Part shown: positions 1-12,319 of the stretch, piece by piece | Layout of the letters: the number at the start of each line of letters is the position of its first letter | How positions within the stretch are numbered: position 1 is the stretch's first letter | DNA from: Bursaphelenchus xylophilus | Lineage: Eukaryota > Nematoda > Chromadorea > Rhabditida > Aphelenchoididae | Direction: 5' to 3' | Length of the DNA stretch: 64,000 bases | Assembly: GCA_904066235.2 (NCBI GenBank) | Contig: CAJFCV020000003.1 | Location: 5,890,001 to 5,954,000 of the forward strand | Notes under the pieces: generated by a model | What the model was told of the DNA's origin: nothing | Seen by the model: the letters and a program-made list of their open reading frames with translations, nothing else | The model's database searches: none | Made by a program: the position numbers and the translations under genes

Positions 1-26
1 GTTAATTACATCTTATTTTCTTTTAG

Positions 27-1674
27 AAATTCCGCACTTGCCGAATATTTACAACGAAATGGCTACCAGAAAACCTTTGAGACATTCGTAGATGAATCAG
101 GAGCGGTACGGTTTTATCCATTGAATATTTTGATTTTTAGACCGTGAAAAATGATGTTCAACATGTTGGATTAATGGAAAAGAAATGGTCAATGACCCTA
201 CGTTTGCAACAACGGATAATCAACCTGGAGAAGAGGATACAAGAACTTGAAAGCGGAGGAATTATTGCCCCTAGGCATAAGTATGTTTTTTGTAATGGCT
301 AATTTTAGACAATATAGTATATTAAGACATTTGGAAGTACAAGACGAAGAATATGCATATTCGATAATTCAAGCCTTATGCTTTTTCATTCCTCCGTCAT
401 GAAGTTTTAGGCCGCTTTAAGGCATATTGTTCGCATAGAAGTCCATCGAATTTTATATTATAAAAAATTGTTTAAGGGATCTGAAATCTTCTGCCACTTG
501 GATTCCTCGGCCGCCAGAGAAGTTGACTCTTAATGGGCATCGCGATTCTGTTATGAAGGTCGTTTTTCACCCTACTTACAGTGTGCTTCTATCTTGCAGT
601 GAGGATCATACAATCAAGGTAATCATGAAAATATGGACTAAACATTTATGTAGATATGGGATCTTGAAACTGGTCAATTAGAACGCTCATTTAAAGCCCA
701 TTTAAGTACTATTCAAGACTTGTGCTTTGATGCCACTGGAAACAGATTTGGTAAGATACCTAAAATATGATTTATGATAAAAAGTTTAGCTAGTTGCTCT
801 GCCGATGCTTCAATAAAGATTTGGGACTTTGGAGATTCTTATGATTGTCTTAAGACCTTGAGAGGACACTCTCATACAGTCTCATCCGTTGTTTTTGTCC
901 CAAACAGTAAGTTGTTGACGTGTGTATTATTACTTCTTATGTCTATATCGCCTTATTCTCTATTTTCTTCTCAGAATCATGGATTTTGTCCGCTTCGCGA
1001 GATGGAACTATTAGATTGTGGGATACAACCACGGGTTTCTGTACTCAAACCTTTGAAGAACACGAAGATTGGGTGCGGAGAGTCTGCATCGATCAACAAG
1101 GCCAATTGTTTGCAAGTTGCAGCAACGATAAGGTGAGTTTTTTTCTAAATTCTCTACTTTGCTTTTAGTCAATTATTGTTTGGTGTCTAAACACAAAGAA
1201 GCCGCTGTCCAAGTTGATTGGACACACCCATGTCATCGAATGTGTTTTATTTGTTCCCCAAGAACACAATAATAAGATTGCCGGTGATCATATGAAGAAG
1301 TATGCTAATGAGCATGATGTAAAGCCAACTTTGATCATCTCGGCAGGCAGAGATCGGGTGATCAAGATATGGGATGCCCTGAGTGGGGCTTGTTTGATGG
1401 ATCTGGAAGGACATGACAATTGGATCAGAGACATGGTGCTGCATCCATCGGGTGCTTATCTCATATCAGTCGCTGACGATAAATGCATGCGGGTCTGGTC
1501 AATGGAAGAGACCCAACGTTGCCGTGTCATCAATGCTCACGACCATTTTATTTATTCTGTTGGTAGGTGGTTCGACGCCATTGTGGATGAGTTAATTTAG
1601 ATTTCCACAAAAGACTTCCTTATGTGGCCACGGGATGCACAGACTCGACAATCAAGGTGTGGGAATGTCGATAA
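27..1674 (+). CDS. lis-1: LIS-1 (PAFAH1B1), WD40 dynein regulator; 5' end missing
   Basis: Lissencephaly-1 binds cytoplasmic dynein and regulates nuclear migration and spindle function. Predicted coding exons are 27-105, 141-280, 477-618, 654-750, 790-906, 975-1132, 1169-1562 and 1601-1674, all with GT-AG introns and continuous frame. The first exon carries a LisH dimerisation motif ([12 protein letters not shown]), followed by a short coiled coil ([14 protein letters not shown]) and seven WD40 repeats with typical [12 protein letters not shown] and [12 protein letters not shown] strands. It ends in VKVWECR-like IKVWECR and TAA, as in other LIS1 proteins. The initiating exon lies left of the window. 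A polyA signal (AATAAA, about 1826) precedes the next gene by about 100 bp. The family assignment is near certain from length, order and the LisH plus seven-blade structure. Confidence 0.95.
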
Positions 1675-1927
1675 CTGGACGGATTTCTACTTTTTTTCTC
1701 TATTTGATAACTCCCGCGTCGCTGGCTGCCTGTCCCCATCCAGTTCCGCATCATTCCTTTGCATTTGGCTCGCGTCAGAATGCTACTATTATTGTTTGTT
1801 ACGCCTTGTAAAGAACACTTCAGTAATAAATAAAATAGAGCTTTGCCTTTTGTTGATATTCAGTGGTCGGCTCCCTATTTTATCGATTATCGTTCCTTCG
1901 TTTCCTTTATGCACCGATGTTTTACAG
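1675..1927 (+). promoter_or_regulatory. Intercistronic region with SL2-like trans-splice acceptor
   Basis: This 253 bp gap lies between the LIS-1 stop and the MRPS-17 start, both on the + strand. It holds AATAAATAAA near 1826 and then a TTTTACAG that directly abuts the downstream ATG at 1928. A polyA signal followed about 100 nt later by an acceptor with no donor is the normal layout of a nematode operon junction. Operon status is inferred; no transcript evidence is available here. Confidence 0.55.
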
Positions 1928-2383
1928 ATGGCCTCATTCAGAAAAGGAGCTTTGCTAATGGGGACGGTGGTAAAGATCAATCGGATTGGATTAAAACAGA
2001 TACCTTGTGCTCAGATCAGATGTCGGCAGAACCAATTCAGCGAACATCTCAAGATGTATTTCGCAAAGCCCAACGATTTGTGGGCGTTGGACAAAGATGT
2101 GAATGTAAAGTTGGGAGATACTGTACTGATTGGACCCATCGAACACAAAGACCGCCCAACAACGACGGTGAGTCATGTAGTGAAAAGAGTGGTCATGCCC
2201 TACGGGAATACGATGGATCCAATCACGAAAAAGAGAATTTATCAAAGCGAATTTGTGGAAGATCAGAAGATCCGGCGAGATTTGATCAATGAAGCCACGG
2301 AGCCGTATGAACAAGATTCGATTGGATTCGAAACCCGACATTTGGAGACGAAAGAGAAAGTGGAACGATTAAAACAACAGTAG
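1928..2383 (+). CDS. mrps-17: Mitochondrial small ribosomal subunit protein uS17m (MRPS-17)
   Basis: Single-exon gene of 151 residues. It encodes the mitochondrial S17 protein, an OB-fold component that binds the small-subunit rRNA in mitochondria. The visible family features are the basic start MASFRKGALLMGTVVK, the central GDTVLIGPIEHKDRPTT loop typical of S17 (GDxVxIxE in bacteria), and a charged C-terminal tail. The open frame extends upstream to 1622, but the ATG at 1928 sits immediately after a TTTTACAG acceptor and gives the expected size, so it is preferred. AATAAA follows near 2438. Its position behind lis-1 suggests co-transcription. An alternative would be another OB-fold mitoribosomal protein, but S17 fits best. 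Confidence 0.85.
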   Translation: MASFRKGALLMGTVVKINRIGLKQIPCAQIRCRQNQFSEHLKMYFAKPNDLWALDKDVNVKLGDTVLIGPIEHKDRPTTTVSHVVKRVVMPYGNTMDPITKKRIYQSEFVEDQKIRRDLINEATEPYEQDSIGFETRHLETKEKVERLKQQ

Positions 2384-2585
2384 GGAGTGTTGTGAAACTT
2401 GTTGATTATTAGGATTTGTTTGGCGATTTGTTGTTTCAAATAAATTTATTGTTTTACAGTAAGAAGAGAATACTTGTACGCGAACAAGGGCAAACAATAC
2501 ATAAAGAAGTAACTAGTTGATGTCATGGTCATTAAGTGATGTTCTCCAACACACCGAGAATGCAGATCTTTTCAAATGGGGTTAA

Positions 2586-5500
2586 TTACTGACGCCAATA
2601 GGACTGGGTGGGGTCATGATGAGAATCGGATAAGTCCTGGAGATGGGCGGTCTGGTTGTCGATGCCCAGCACCGAGAGGCTCAGACTTGGCGGGGCTGCT
2701 AGCCAGTTGCGAGTGTAGTCACTGGACACGGAAGCATTCGCGATGGGACTTGTGTTTGCAAACGAAGTGGCTGGTGGAACCTGACGAGAATACTGTAAGA
2801 AATTGAATTGCCGAACCAATACTTACATTGAAGTCGTATCTGGCAGACTGGAACATCTGATACGAGTTGAAATCTTGAGCGGGCATACTAAAGCTGAAAT
2901 GACATACGTTTTAATCTGGTGTGCATATATTGTTTTAAATAGGATAATGACATACTTGTACTGATCCATGTGATTAGGCAATCCATAGCCCATGGTTGGC
3001 TGCATGAAAGTGGAAGCGGACATCTGCTGATTGTATCTGACGATTCCATTCGTGGCCGAGTTCTGATCAGTTCCATTCAGATCATTGGGCTGACTAGAGA
3101 CAACTGAGAGGTTATGTTGTGGATCGAGGTTGTTGGGAATCATCCCTCCAATGGCCGCAATCTGGCCATTGGAGCCATTGATCGCCGATGTGCTCGAAGG
3201 TGGGGTCATGACACCCCCTACCCCAGCACTTCCCAGAGAGGAGCCCGAAGAGGCCGAGGAGACCGAACTACTTGGAGTAGGTGCATTGCCTGGGGGCTGC
3301 ATGTTGGAGGGGGGCAGTTCCCCGTTCTTCTGCTTTCGCATCTTCTCTTCTCGCCGATATTTGGCCCGTCGATTCGAAAACCAAACCTGGAAACCAGAAG
3401 AACATGAGTTTACTCGTTTTCTCTGACGAAACACAATTAGTTCAACCACGCGAGAATGATAGTAGTAGTGATAGAGCGGGAGACATTGACGAGAAGTGAT
3501 CGGCAGTGCCGGTTACAAGATGGTGGAGGAAATGAGTAATCGAAGCAGTAGCTCACCTGAATCCGGGCTTCTGGAAGATTGATTCTTTGGGCCAGGTTCT
3601 CCCTTGTATAAACATCAGGATAGTGACTATTCTCGAATTCTGAAAGAAGAGGATGAGGGGCCGTCTTCCACTCACCTCTTTCCAAATTCTCGATCTGTTC
3701 CTGAGTAAAAGAAGTACGATTTCTTTGTAATTTCCTCTTCAGACACATCCTGCGGGACGCTTCTTCGTCCGGATCCATCGGCGGTTTGTGGTCCTCTTCT
3801 AAAACAATACAAATTATGATCATAACAAAAAGTTTTAATCCAGCCACAATCTACAAGAGACTAATTAATGGGGAAAAGGGTAATTAACTGCCTACTCTCG
3901 GCCTCCAGACACGTACAGCAACATTCGATCGCGAGGTCTTACAACCCGCGCAAGAGTTATCTCCGCTCAGATCTCCTTGCCTCTCTCTTATCGCCCCTCC
4001 ATGCCACCACACCTTCCGCTTCCCATCTCACCCTCGCCCCTCGACAACCTTAACGACAGGTTTTAAGACTCCGAAGCTAATAAATCATCATTAACAAATT
4101 ACTTTAACACCCTTCAGTTACGGTAACCGCAGTGATTCCTATCAAGCTTTTCCCTACCGTATTTTACAATCTTGCCTCGAGGGTTCAGTGAGGCCAGACT
4201 GTAGTTTGGACTGCTGTGATTGGATTGTCGTTTGGACGGAGAATTGGACGGATTGAGGGGGGAATGGATGGACGGGATTACTGTATTCATATGGTGGAAA
4301 GTATCCATTTCTACAGAAGTAGACAAAATTAGTATATTCACTGCAGATTTCGTAGAATACGGTGATTTCACGCGTTTAAATCGGAGAAACTATCCAGAGG
4401 TACAGTACCCGTTTGATAAAAGAAGGAAAGATATAAACCGAGGTCATCACCATCGCTCTTCTCTTCCGGCGGTCAGAACGGCTAAATGGAAGGAAGGCCT
4501 CTCAATTAAGCCTCATTACCATATAAGTAACCGCGAAACGTTAATTCGACTTGACCCGAGACTGTTTTTTATTTAAAATTAGAAGCCAAACATTGGGGAG
4601 GGATCCTCCATCGACGGAGCCCGCCGACTGGAGTGATAAACAAGGTCTCGAGGTAGAAACCGCCATCTCCGCCTTCTGCACTCTCTTCTTGTGCTCGCCC
4701 AGATCCCCTCTCCCCACCCCCCTCAGGCGACGGTACTCGCGCTCGTGATCACCATCTCCATCCATCGAAGGAAAACGTTTTTATAAGGAAACCGCAAATC
4801 AGTCAGCTGAGGCGGAAACCGAAAAATGTTGATTAAAGCAGCTACTTCTACTACTTCCAAAGACACAGTAACCCGGAGCTTTGAACCGACCCAAAACTTG
4901 TAGCAATGGAGTGTTAATGGACTCATGAAAAAGGGGGAACACAGATAAGCACATATTATGCTATGATATAAGACAGTGGCCCCAAACTGACTGCAAGATG
5001 ACAAACAGAACCTCTATTCTCTGAGCGACCTTCAACTTTAGAAAACGATGGACACCCGATGAAAGAGACGCGGTTGGGAGTCATCACCACTGTCAACCGA
5101 AGAGCAAACCGGGTGTCGATCATCACAGTCACGCACTCAAACCTCTTCCTTCCCAGAATGTCCTCAATCCTCGCGTGTTTTATCATCCCATAATTACAGG
5201 TGGCCTCTTTTCAAGTAATTAAAGACCAGATTGGTTGGCCCGTTGCCAACAACGAATATTCTTGGAACGCTTTAAACAAAAATAATTTTTTGTGGAAAAA
5301 TCCTGGATCATGTTATTTTTAAAGCGAAAACCATCACATTTGGCGCACTGTCATACCGGAAACTAAGAATATTCAATTTGGCTTATCCATACCCTTAATT
5401 ATTACGGAGACTAGTGTAATATCATATCAAACAACTTACCGGGTTCCTTCTTGGTGTCCATTGTGATACTCGGAATAGGAAAGTTTCCTAAGGGCACAGT

Positions 5501-8053
5501 CCCCGGGACATGCATCTGCCATGGCTGACACCATTGCTGGACACTGTATCTGGAACGAGAGAATGGTGTAAATAACCTGATGCCCGCAAGTCGTCCTTCC
5601 CTTATATATAAACCTCACCCAAATTAGATGAATGCCGCATTTAAATCGCATTAAGGCCTGCTAACGGGACCACCTACTTTCTTTCTGATCGCTGACTTTA
5701 TCGCATTAACTATTAATTTAATTATCACTATGATTGTTATAATTAAATCTACGATGATTGGGAAAGAAAAAAAAAATATAATTGAATTTGGATTCCGGAG
5801 AAGGAGGAGGCTTACCTTAAAGCCCCGCGGAAGTAGTCTTGTTGGGCTTGTTGCTGGTCTTTTCTTGAAGCCAAATTCCTCAGAACGCGATTGATTGAGG
5901 ACACCTAAAGAAATAAACATTAAAACTACAAATGAAGTTGTGGAAAAAGACCTCAAGATCATGTTTATTCTAACGTTGCTTTGTTACAAGATCTCATCGC
6001 CTTAATCTTTTTGGAATGAACGCTAAAGTTAACTTGATTAGCCTTGTTAAGTGATCTGTTTTAACTGCAAAAAATCTAACGAACTTTAAATTTCAGACGA
6101 AAACGAAGATTAATGTGAAAAAGGGAATTTACAGAAGAGTAAATAAAGACTATAACACTGGAACATACAGGATGTCGAACAAAGATTTGTCAAATCTCAG
6201 ACTCCTAAAGTGATTATACAAGTTAAAAGAGACTTACACTAGGGATGGAGTCGTCGGTGCAAACCCCCTCACTCATCAGCTTGTCTCTGATCTCCCATGC
6301 AAATATAGACGGCTGTTCCCGTTTATATTGTTCTATCTTATCGCAAACTTGGACTGTTGCAACTCGAGGTTTCGATCCTCCAATTGCCCGAGGGCGAATT
6401 GATCCGGATTCATAGTATCGACCGAGGATCTTGGAGACACATCTAAAATGAGAATTGCATATAAGAGTACTGATTAACAAGCTATTAATTTCAATTATCC
6501 GTACCCATTCGAAACCCGCAACATCCTCGAAATGTCACATGGCCTCATTCCCTTGACGGCCAAGTCCACGATCTTCTGTCTGGTCGCATCGGGGAGAGGT
6601 CGGCCATTCACAAATTCACCCCCAAGTTGGTTTACACCTGTGTGACCTAAAAATATTCATCGTTGTACTTATTAGACCAGCAAGTAAGTTTTTTCTTTAC
6701 TTAAATATTGTAAGCACCAACCTCAGAGGAGATTTTTCGACATAAAAAGATTTTTTTGTCATAATCTTTGCTAAGAAATATGCCAGTTTCAATTTAGAAC
6801 CTACTTTTCACTTTTATTTCACCTTACTGCAAAGTAAAAAATTTTATTTTCATAATCTAAATATATACTTCATATTTACTTTGACTACTTCATTATAAAA
6901 GCATCTATATCTGGCATTTGACTTTAAAGACGCTAGGGCCGGAATTAATCCCTTCATATCGGGGTTACCCTCCATTTTGAATACGAATTACGCTCTATTG
7001 TCTCAACGATCAACTGATGCATAAATAATTGAGTTTAACAAGGTACGGGGCGAGAACCTTGACAGTCAAGAACAAGATCTCTCCAATGATATTCGACTAA
7101 TTTGCGATGATTGATAAGATCTTGGAAGGATACTGTAACAAAATATTCTTGAGGTTCTTCTGTTGACTCTTATTAAAAATAGATCTATCTAAAACATAAT
7201 AATATGATCCCGAAAGTCTGCTAATCTGACGCAACAATTGCCGCCAAGAGTGTCCATGATCCGTCAATTCACAGTTGGGGATCCTCAATGAAGAGGAGAT
7301 CTCTTGTTACGCAACATTCGGGAAGGGGCCATCACAATTAAGCTCATTTACGAAAACAAAGTGTCCGTTTGTGACTCTCAAGAGCGATATTCAAATTATG
7401 AATCCATTCGGGATGGCAGGTGGGATTACTGTATTTTTTTGAAATGAAGCCTGCAATTACCCCGAGCAGAGATTGGGCACTAAAATTATGATTGGATAGA
7501 TACGGTAAGCTGTTCATTAACATATTTTGGTGCCCCAGATTCCATGAGATGTGGAGTGGGAGCGGAGTCGTCAGTCATGCCCTGGATCCGACAAAAAAGT
7601 TTTCGAAAAAAACCGTTAAAAGCGCGGTGGTCGATGCACGGGGATGACTTTGACTTTCCCAGCCCTTCTTTGTCGCTTCGAGGCCATACATCCCCATTAC
7701 ATTAACCTCTATCTAGCCTCTCTTTAAAGTTGTCGTCGCTTCCGAAATTAGAATAACCTTCCTAATGATTTTAAAAGCGCCTCCTCATTTCGAAAGGAGA
7801 AGGTTGAAAACCAAAAAAAAAACATGAATAAGGCATTTAAAAGAATCGTAAGTTCCTCACCGGTGTCCTGGGACATACCTCTTTGGGTAGGCATGGCGTT
7901 CTGATCTTGTTCTTGGCACGGCTGGAGCTGGAAATGGCCCAGACCTGAGACCGAGGCCCCGAGGTCCGTGAACTGACTCAGCTCGTGCTTCGAATGCCCG
8001 AAGTCGTTCTTGGGAACGGCCGAATTCTCGGTCTCCTCTTGATTGGAATGCAT
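2586..8053 (-). CDS. vab-3: PAX6 / VAB-3 paired-box homeodomain transcription factor
   Basis: Sequence-specific transcription factor for head, eye-type sensory and epidermal patterning. Ten coding exons on the minus strand: 8053-7861, 6646-6505, 6442-6238, 5904-5816, 5549-5440, 3798-3676, 3639-3557, 3386-2956, 2893-2827 and 2792-2586; they join in frame to 549 residues. The paired domain (about residues 64-195) begins [10 protein letters not shown] and contains [14 protein letters not shown] and [10 protein letters not shown] linker follows, then a PAX6-class homeodomain (about 266-326; [27 protein letters not shown]) and a Ser/Thr/Pro-rich activation tail. Homeodomain position 56 is Tyr where PAX6 has Trp. 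A TTAG acceptor lies 15 nt before the ATG. The 1.64 kb intron before the homeodomain may hold an internal promoter for a homeodomain-only form, as the C. elegans locus does. Confidence 0.95.
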
Positions 8054-11000
8054 CCAAAGATCGAGCCCCTAAGGCAACAATTAAGCCGAGAGATATGAAT
8101 CGTCTCTGAAAATGGAAATAAAGAAAAGGTACTCAGAAAACAACATTTAAAAGCGTCAAACATACAACATTAATAACTTCGTTGAAGATGTTATAATACT
8201 GAAATAAGACTTGACTTGGATCGAGGTATCGATGGGCTTACCTTGATCATAACTCGAGAGAACGAAGACGGGGCCAGAAAGAAAATGGACAACGATGTGA
8301 GAAGGAATATGGGGAGGAGAAGGAATATAGATTCGAGGAGTTGAGGCGTAAAATCAAATGATTCTACTAAACCGAGCAACAACGCGAGAGTCCAAACTAA
8401 TCAGGCGTTAGCATAATGCTTTAGAAAAGCCGGAAAGTGAGGGGGATGGTGGTGGCGACGCCGGGAGTGCTGTTACTGGCACTTGTAGAATATTTGGGGT
8501 TGGCGGAAGGTCGAGGAAAGGGGCCGATGCCTGAGGCCGTCTGCTGATGACATCGGCATCAATTTGTCAGTCGGATCCCCACCCGATCACATTTCTTGCG
8601 CGTGTGACTTAACTAGTGATCCCCGCGTTCATTGGATGCCCCACAACGATGGGAGGGGCGGTCCCCCGACAAAGAAGGAGCAGATCCGAGTTCCCCAAAA
8701 GAAAGGAAGGAAGTGTGGCCCCATTTGTGGCCGTTTCTCCTCAACAATTTGGGCAGGTAAGGGCTCCTCCAAGTATACAATTTTCGCATCCTATAAACGG
8801 AAAAGGCCGCCTTGACCTTTTCCTTGGGCCAGATAAATGGCTTGGCCAAATTAATTCAATGGACTAGATCAGGCCGGATAACACCGTTCCCCCAGGGACT
8901 GCCCGACTAATGGGCATAAAGAGGTGTCAACGGAAAGGAAATGTAAATGAAACAGCCCGAGGCATGGCATTCGGGTTTACTCGCCCCTTGGAGAGGAGAG
9001 TAACCGATCAGTCAGTTTATAGTTTTGTTCGGAGTCAGGTTAACACGTAGCAGAAGACAGGCCCTAAGGGTGACCAATCCCACACGCGACTCCACCGTAC
9101 TCTGTTTGATTGCATTCCGAAAGCAGAGAGAGGAGGGGGGTCTGCTCTCGACCTTTTCTCCCTAAAAACATTCGAGAGAAAATGGAATCCGCCAGAGTCT
9201 GTTCTCTTCGATTGCTTTAAATTAATTATGGTATCCGCAAACAGTGTTACTGTCATTTCCGTTTCGACCCGACTTTTGTGCCGATTACAATTTACAATCA
9301 TGTACCATAAAAGTTGCTCATAATCCCCGATCCAGACCAATCACATTCCCAGTGTTATTAGGACTCGGTGATTGGCAGCTGACCCCTCAGTCTCTGCGAT
9401 AAGATGTAATCAAGAAACAAATGGGCGTCGAATTATTTCCGGTAGATCTTGATGGGGACGTAATTGTCGATGGCCCCGCATGTCCGACTTGTCGCGTACG
9501 CAATATTTTATATCAATAACCATCTCGTTGCGCGAGATTAAAATTGTTCGGGGAAAGTTAATCAAAAATTAATCCAACTAGGAATTATTAGCCAAAAAAT
9601 GAGGACAGCCATAAATTCGTACTTAGATCCATCGACAAATATTGTTTCCATATCTGGCCACCGTTTGAGATTATTTTCAAAATATATAGAGTTACTAAAA
9701 TCACCGTAATCCTGGACATTTTGTTTGCCTTTCGCTTCCCAAGTCCAATTAAAGAATTACAGGCCATCAAAGAGAAAGGCGGCTTGGCTAACAGGTAGTT
9801 CTCGAATCAGAGCACAGTCCACTGATGTAATTAACTCCCGTTTCGGCGCGACTTCGGCTCGCTTTTAGGCAGAGGATTAGCCGGAAATTTGCATGTAGCT
9901 TCTGAATACCACATGTTACATTGTTTGGGGGATTAGAGGGCCTGGAACATAAGGTCTGGACAATAGACTTGTAATGGATACCAACTTGGGTGGGAAGGGG
10001 GGATGCTGGTCTCAACCCGACAGTTAAAATAGGCGAACAAAGTAGAAAAAATAATAATATTACTCACAGAACCCAAACTTAGAGAAATCCCACCTTAAGT
10101 TAAAGGTCAAAAATTTGTGACTTCTGAATTATATGAGAAACAATGGCCTTTTCGGCCTGAAAAAAAGAGTTTGTTTAATAATTGGATAAGGAGAGGTCAT
10201 GGAACTCGGTCATTGCGCGAAAGCGCGGATCAAGGGACACACCGGCAGGGCATCGAATATCAAAATTACAGAGGAAACGAAGCAAAACAAAAGGAGCGAG
10301 CTCTCGATTAATAAACAAAAAGAAAAACAACAAATTAATTACTGTAATGCCCTTAAAAAGTTCATCATAGTTAATTTGAAACTCGGTTGATAAGTAAGGC
10401 AACAGTAATCGATAAGCGCTCTCATCTTGGCCGGGATTAATTTCACGGCCATGGATGACTGACGCATCAAATGAACGGTGAAGATTCCTGTCACGGCCCC
10501 ATGAACACGCTAGCCGGGGAGGGTGATACAACCCGAACGGCCCGTTTGACTAATTTGGCACGGCCAACCGGTCATTTCGGGCCAAGAAGTCGAGTGGAAT
10601 CGGGACTGATCAGCAAAGTTAGGGACTGGCAAACTAAAACAATAACGCGTCGGCAGGCTTCACTTCACGCATGGGACAAACCCGACAAATGGGTTCGGCA
10701 AAGTCGGACTAGGAAGGGGCGGTCCCGGCCTTGGCCATGCTTCAATTGTCGCGAACAACCTCATCAACAACTTCATTCCACTTCCGGCCTCACTTGGCCA
10801 CCTGTGTCCCCAAAATCAGACCGGAAGCCGGCTTACCGTAGCCTCTGACTCCTGGCTTCATCCAACTCCGAATTTGGAGTTGGCTTGAGGATTGGAGAGA
10901 GGACAAAACGATGACTTTAGAGTGGGGGTACTCGGATGGAGGCTACCATACCTACTACTCGCATATTCCCGCTCTATTATGGAGGTTCGTTAGAGAGAAT

Positions 11001-12319
11001 CGGCATCCAAATCCAGTTAAAACAAAGCCCATGGATTACTGTACCGAATCAATTACGAAGGCCGTGTACAAACAGAGTAATAATCGGGGGATCCAACAAA
11101 TTGGTGTCTCTCGCGAGGTCTCCATCCAGATTGACTGGATCCCGCCCTCCCTCGTCTGGATACGGTGATGGCCTCTTTCCCTGGATTGCGCCTTTTGTAA
11201 TTTTCGTGAGAATACAAAATTTTTGGAGGGGAACCGGTCAGTTGGAAAACGCTCGCTTTCAAGGCGTTGGGAACGGAGGATTCATAAATCTACACCCATT
11301 TATTTATTATTCTTGACCTCAAGAAAATTAAATACTCGCCCCAGAATTCATGGGACGGAATTTATGACTTGAAAGACTATTTATGGACATTCCCAAAACC
11401 AATCTAAATTTGTCCATTTAAAAACAACATTTTTATATAACGACTTAATATTATAGATGAAACACATAAACTAACTCAAAGTCATCCAGACAACTGAACC
11501 CCGTAAAAATATATTAAGCTGATTCAGAAATGTCTCTTTAAAAATTTTATAAATACCACCAATGCCAATGCGCCAAATAATATATATTGTCAGAAAGAGA
11601 ATTGCTTGCCGATTACCTAGATTAACAACTTTTTGCAACTTAGGAATTTAAAGTAGTAACGCCGTGTTAAAACCTAACTACTGGAAGTAAGAAACAGTAA
11701 ACCTTCGGCGTTGCGTCTAAAGCGGCTGTACCTTCTAAGTAGTGGTGAATATGGTGGGTCTATATCTAACCTATATGGCATAACGATCTTGGGCTTTCGC
11801 AAAACTTGGTAGTGCCTATAACCGCACTATTAGAAGCTCTAAGAGATATAGTTTTCTGGCATAGAATATAGGTACAAGGCCAAATAAATATTCCCTAAAA
11901 TTTACCTTTGTTCGACAGACTTTACGGGGGACTTTATGGGACGCTACAAAAAATGCCAGAGTAGATATTACCAAAGCAATAAATTCACAAGAAACTACAG
12001 CCATCCCAAGTACGAATAACGCCTAACCCAAGATTTTATAGTAAGCTGGGAAATTTCTAGGCCTCGGGATATTCATCACGACGAACGGAGATTTTTTTTA
12101 TATTCTTGAAGTATTCTGAAAGGAGGTTCTTAGAAAATAGAATAGTTCCAATCAAAAATGTTGTGAAACGCTGTCCCATACATTTATACAGTTTTAATAT
12201 ACATTCAACCAGATCCGGGAATTTTGTATTGAAGAAAACACTTCGGGAAACTTTTGAATCAACCTAATATGTCATGGCTGAGGTGGCTAAGAAGGCATGG
12301 TCAAAGTGGAACTGTAAAA
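8054..12319. other. Gene-free region upstream of vab-3
   Basis: This 4.3 kb stretch lies between the vab-3 start and the 3' end of the UCP-4 gene. The open frames in it are short, of low complexity and without recognisable domains, so I call no gene. It is visibly GC-richer between about 8400 and 11300 than in 11330-12200. Developmental regulators often have long upstream regions, so enhancers are likely here, but I cannot identify specific sites. A TTAG acceptor at 8069-8070 implies that a 5' leader intron or spliced leader joins just before the vab-3 start. Confidence 0.6.

Noticed and set aside
10471..10848. 125-codon + frame in the vab-3 upstream region
   Set aside because: Composition follows the local high GC, no domain, no splice partners and overlapping frames of similar length on both strands; chance frame.
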